The notes under the pieces: generated by a model | The model's input: the letters and a program-made list of their open reading frames with translations, nothing else | What the model was told of the DNA's origin: nothing | Databases searched by the model: none | Made by a program: the position numbers and the translations under genes | From: Anaerolinea sp. | GTDB taxonomy: Bacteria; Chloroflexota; Anaerolineae; Anaerolineales; Anaerolineaceae | DNA: 10,000 nt | Assembly: GCA_020216845.1 (NCBI GenBank) | Contig: JAIWNK010000092.1 | Span: 1-10,000 of the forward strand | Reading direction: 5' to 3' | Shown here: in pieces, positions 8,601 to 10,000 of the stretch | Position numbering within the stretch: the stretch's first letter is position 1 | How the letters are laid out: every line of letters starts with the position of its first letter

Positions 8601-8844
8601 TTTCCTCTGTTTCCCCCAATGCCTTACGCAATCCGGATAACGTCTGCCGCAAACTATGTGAGGCTTTTTCTTCCGACTGATCGCTCCATAGCAAAGCAGC
8701 CAAGCGAGCACGCGGCTGAGGTGTTGCCCCCTCTAAAGCCAAATAAGCCAACAACGCCTTAGACTTATCTGCATCCAGGCTAACAACCTTGCCATCCAAT
8801 AGTAGGCGAAAGCCACCCAACAAAAAAAGCTGCAATCTTTTCAT
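5659..8844 (-). CDS. AfsR-like SARP/BTAD transcriptional regulator with NB-ARC ATPase and TPR domains
   Basis: This 1061-residue cytoplasmic regulator has the AfsR domain order. Residues 1-97 form an OmpR/SARP-type winged helix (LQLFLLGGFRLLLDG, then ALLAYLAL and SLRQTLSGLRKALGE). Residues about 102-257 form the bacterial transcriptional activation domain (BTAD). Residues about 278-560 form an NB-ARC (STAND) ATPase with Walker A GVGGIGKT at 306-313, Walker B LIVLDN with Asp381, LLVTSR at 413-418 and GSPLAIEL at 474-481. Residues about 700-1000 carry tetratricopeptide repeats. In this family the ATPase and TPR parts act as a signal-gated switch and the winged helix binds direct heptamer repeats to activate transcription. 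A longer in-frame start is possible, but ATG 8844 begins the domain correctly, has no ribosome site, and lies 6 bases after a TATAAT, suggesting a leaderless message. A likely operator lies in its divergent upstream region. Confidence 0.93.
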   Translation of the reverse strand: MKRLQLFLLGGFRLLLDGKVVSLDADKSKALLAYLALEGATPQPRARLAALLWSDQSEEKASHSLRQTLSGLRKALGETEESSFLQITREEVQLNLQAPIETDAVCFERNLDKALYATRRESLGRQRLDVRALIHVVDAYEGTLLSGISLSGSDLFEEWLLIERERFERKAIEALTLLADYYQRRGQFGQARQLAERLVRIAPWDEHAHALLIRLLAIEGQNSAALAQYRAVSRYLWREMGVQPMEELQGLYQAICRGDAVQPAIAVVPQPHLPDSDLAFVGRSKILDELSTLMADPNCRLLVLLGVGGIGKTRLALEVLRMQVGLFADGVYFVGLTDVAESRLLASVLAEVIGYRFFGTGDFVPQMLNFLSGKEMLIVLDNYEHLLPADEQAQNEAMVLIGQILQQAPGVKLLVTSRAPLKLRSEIVLGVEGLDVGDGAEEAIALFEQVAGRVGVDVKAEREVVAQVCKLLQGSPLAIELTAGWTRSLSCAQIFQQVQADLGFVSASQRDALTRHRSLRAVFEHSWRLLPPYLRAVLQALSVFQGGFTKLAAVQLAEATEQDLQALMEWGLVQFAGDGRWDLHNLVRQFANEKLVEEPEKLEQATHHHALFYLSWLGEQYSLLLRDQQLLVLDSIAVEMENVRAAWRWAIENQDEGALERAVDGLALFLEMRSWYVEGQRIFADLAAASKDAFAKLFPVALSYQAVFEVQLGNYAKALALIEQALPMLQGGRLGYAWMVRGRALLDLQDYKATQDALDKALHLSRESGRVDVEAMALLLQGHVGLSLGQYDEAERYYQESLTMYRSLGDRWGIAKNLGNLAILAGRAARHTETMQYLEESQRLYCQLGDRAGIARSLHNRGNVAYLLGDFEHALALRQECLSICREIGFRWGVVSTLKHLGDVEKVLGQVQLAEQHYQEALVLADELRSNELRLSVLNSLAGLLLMQAKVNAARRTYAEALQIALQAGMLLVGIDVLVGLAETFVGQKEEEQALAWLTFAMNFEGGDQQTRDKAAAVLSGCAGRLSAERIALLQQQTFEALANQALQQVVDNDQKLEMLD

Positions 8845-8850
8845 TAAACT

Positions 8851-8879
8851 ATTATACAGAAAAGCATTGTTTTTTGACG
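8851..8879 (-). promoter_or_regulatory. Promoter of the regulator gene, predicted leaderless
   Basis: A perfect TATAAT on the minus strand (8856-8851) ends 6 bases before the ATG at 8844, which would put the first transcribed base on the A of ATG. The -35 position at 17-base spacing (8879-8874, CGTCAA read on the minus strand) is poor. It coincides with the first TTTGACG heptamer of the opposite strand, so a protein bound there could control the regulator's own expression. Confidence 0.6.
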
Positions 8880-8890
8880 TTCCTTTGACG
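8873..8890 (+). promoter_or_regulatory. SARP-type operator: two TTTGACG direct repeats 11 bp apart
   Basis: Perfect heptamers TTTGACG at 8873-8879 and 8884-8890 are separated by 4 bases, an 11-bp period, and the second ends exactly 8 bases before the TATAAT at 8899. SARP regulators of Streptomyces are known to bind heptamer direct repeats with this period whose last copy ends 8 bases upstream of the -10. The divergent gene encodes a SARP-domain protein, so it is the obvious candidate ligand. Confidence 0.78.
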
Positions 8891-8898
8891 CCATTTCT

Positions 8899-8904
8899 TA
8901 TAAT
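8899..8904 (+). promoter_or_regulatory. -10 element of the small-protein gene, predicted leaderless and activator-dependent
   Basis: A perfect TATAAT lies 6 bases before the ATG at 8911, placing the transcription start on the start codon. The nearest -35-like hexamer, TTGACG at 8874-8879, is 19 bases away, a poor spacing that fits a promoter needing an activator bound to the overlapping repeats. Confidence 0.72.
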
Positions 8905-8910
8905 GGAACT

Positions 8911-9111
8911 ATGAAACCACCTTATCACGCATTTATGCTACGCATTTGGCCAACGGACGAACAGCACTCCCAATGGCGTGCCTCTCTTGAAGATCCGCAC
9001 ACCCACCACATTCAAAACTTCAACACACTTGAGGATTTGTGCACTTACTTACAGCAAAAGCGCTTTCAAGAAAAGTCGCCACAAAAACCATTCAATCGCC
9101 AAGTCCCTTGA
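8911..9111 (+). CDS. 66-residue protein of unknown function, probable target of the AfsR-like regulator
   Basis: This is a soluble 66-residue protein with no signal peptide or membrane segment. The core MLRIWP, then WRASLEDPHTHH, then FNTLEDLCTYLQQK resembles small proteins I recall as frequent neighbours of BTAD or LuxR regulators in Chloroflexota, which share a WRASLE motif followed by a Phe-x-x-Leu-Glu helix. The pattern suggests a short beta hairpin followed by an amphipathic helix. No function is known to me. It is divergent from the regulator across 66 bases, and its promoter has a SARP-type operator. The ATG has no Shine-Dalgarno and directly follows the -10 at leaderless spacing. In position and size it parallels afsS (63 residues) of Streptomyces, but the repeated motif of AfsS is not visible, so it is an analogue at most. 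Confidence 0.8.
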   Translation: MKPPYHAFMLRIWPTDEQHSQWRASLEDPHTHHIQNFNTLEDLCTYLQQKRFQEKSPQKPFNRQVP

Positions 9112-9136
9112 CACTCATCTGCATTCGCCTCATAAT
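9108..9136 (+). promoter_or_regulatory. Consensus -35 promoter for the glycosidase-like gene, overlapping a stop codon and predicted leaderless
   Basis: A perfect TTGACA (9108-9113) and CATAAT (9131-9136) are 17 bases apart. The TGA stop of the 66-residue gene (9109-9111) lies inside the -35 hexamer. The -10 ends 6 bases before the ATG at 9143 and no Shine-Dalgarno is present, so the mRNA should start on the ATG. Confidence 0.82.
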
Positions 9137-9142
9137 TAACGC

Positions 9143-10000
9143 ATGACCAGCAGAATCATCCGCTTACTGCTTTTCCTTGCCGCATTGCTATCGCTGGCAT
9201 TTTTTCTCCCCACCCTAAGTCACACCCCCCCACAGCAACTGAACATCAGCGCTGCCCAGCCAGCACGCGAACTACCTGCCCCAACAGTCGTCCCCTTTGC
9301 CCAAACCCTTTCGGCAGCCAATGGCTGGAAAGCCCTTGCCCCCGGCATTGAATATCGTGAATGGATTCTGCCCGACCCTAACCGGGTATATGTCGCTCGG
9401 TTTGATCGCTTCTCTCCTGCCAACACCTTCATTGATAGCATTCTTAACAACGGCGCACTTCGGCGCGAATTTCAAACCATTCGCCAAAGCGCTGCATTGT
9501 ATGAAGAAGCCATCAATGCCTGGCCGCTGCCCGAAAGCCCATCCGGAAACCGCACCCAGGTAGTCGTTGCCATCAATGGCTCTTTTGTGCAAAAGGATGG
9601 TTTGCCAGAAAATGGCCAAATTCAAGGCGGATGGTTGATCAAACCCTATCAAACTGCCTGGCTCGGCGGCAGCGGCAGCGGTTTCGTTTGGGGCCTAAAC
9701 CGACAAGCCTTCATTGGCCTCTGCACAGATGCGCAGCCGCGCGAGCAGGTGATTGAATTTCCGGGCCTTGGTCTCAGCTTTCCACTCACACACATCAATT
9801 CCCCTACGCCTGGCGAAGCCGATGTTGCCCTCTACACCGCTCAATATGAAACCCGTACGCCAGCCGGCAGTCGCAGTGAAGTGCTTGTCTCACTCGATGC
9901 CCCCCTTGCACCCAACCCACGCGGCTACGTCATTGGCACCGTCACAGACGTTCACCCTTATCGCAGCGGCACCGTCATCCCTTTTGACCAAATTGTGCTT
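9143..10000 (+). CDS. Phosphodiester glycosidase (NAGPA)-like exported protein, partial (runs off right edge)
   Basis: From the ATG at 9143 the frame stays open for 286 codons to the edge. Residues 4-25 are a basic then hydrophobic stretch (RIIRLLLFLAALLSLAFFLP), a signal peptide or signal anchor, so the rest is extracytoplasmic. After a Pro- and Ala-rich linker, the segment from about residue 60 (WKALAPGIEYREW, then RVYVARFD at 81-88) and VVVAINGSF at 140-148 followed by GGSGSGFVWGLNRQAFIG at 175-192 match the style of the phosphodiester glycosidase family named after the enzyme that uncovers mannose-6-phosphate. Bacterial members probably cleave phosphodiester-linked sugars of the envelope; the substrate is unknown. 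It begins 31 bases after the small gene with its own promoter. The C-terminal part of the domain is not in view. Confidence 0.75.
   Translation, partial: MTSRIIRLLLFLAALLSLAFFLPTLSHTPPQQLNISAAQPARELPAPTVVPFAQTLSAANGWKALAPGIEYREWILPDPNRVYVARFDRFSPANTFIDSILNNGALRREFQTIRQSAALYEEAINAWPLPESPSGNRTQVVVAINGSFVQKDGLPENGQIQGGWLIKPYQTAWLGGSGSGFVWGLNRQAFIGLCTDAQPREQVIEFPGLGLSFPLTHINSPTPGEADVALYTAQYETRTPAGSRSEVLVSLDAPLAPNPRGYVIGTVTDVHPYRSGTVIPFDQIVL

Noticed and set aside
9272..9652. 126-codon minus-strand open frame
   Set aside because: It is opposite the phosphodiester-glycosidase-like gene, whose frame is open for 286 codons with a signal peptide and family motifs.

Overview
The window looks like ordinary chromosome from a Chloroflexota-type bacterium (Anaerolineae/Caldilineae-like). 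This rests on family resemblance: a PfkB kinase beside MtnA, a large AfsR-like regulator with an NB-ARC domain, a small protein of a kind I associate with such regulators, and a fused cobalamin-domain protein beside an opine dehydrogenase. The lineage is inference. The + strand is visibly richer in C than G, even inside + strand genes. No tRNA, rRNA, IS element, CRISPR array or prophage was seen. The window is gene-dense and the longest gap between genes is about 150 bases.

Layout. Minus strand, from high to low coordinates: (a) a 1061-residue SARP/BTAD-NB-ARC-TPR regulator (8844-5659); (b) a two-gene unit with a cobalamin-binding-domain protein (5602-3977) and an octopine/opine dehydrogenase family protein (3949-2843); (c) a two-gene unit with a small PII-like protein (2693-2352) and a sodium/calcium-type antiporter (2347-1370), 4 bases apart; (d) mtnA (1291-245) followed by the start of a PfkB-family kinase (212 to beyond the left edge). 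Plus strand: a 66-residue protein (8911-9111), divergent from the regulator, then a secreted or anchored phosphodiester-glycosidase-like protein (9143 to beyond the right edge).

Regulation is the most interesting part. In the 66-bp space between the regulator and the small gene, two perfect TTTGACG heptamers lie 11 bp apart, and the second ends exactly 8 bp before a TATAAT. This is the spacing known for SARP operators, so the small gene is a strong candidate target of its divergent AfsR-like neighbour, resembling afsR-afsS in Streptomyces. Six promoters can be read and they fall into two geometries. Three place the -10 exactly 6 nt before the ATG with no Shine-Dalgarno, implying leaderless mRNAs (regulator, small protein, glycosidase-like protein). 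Three place it 35-36 nt before an ATG that has a good Shine-Dalgarno (mtnA, PII-like gene, cobalamin gene). Two of the six have their -35 element inside or touching the stop codon of the preceding gene.
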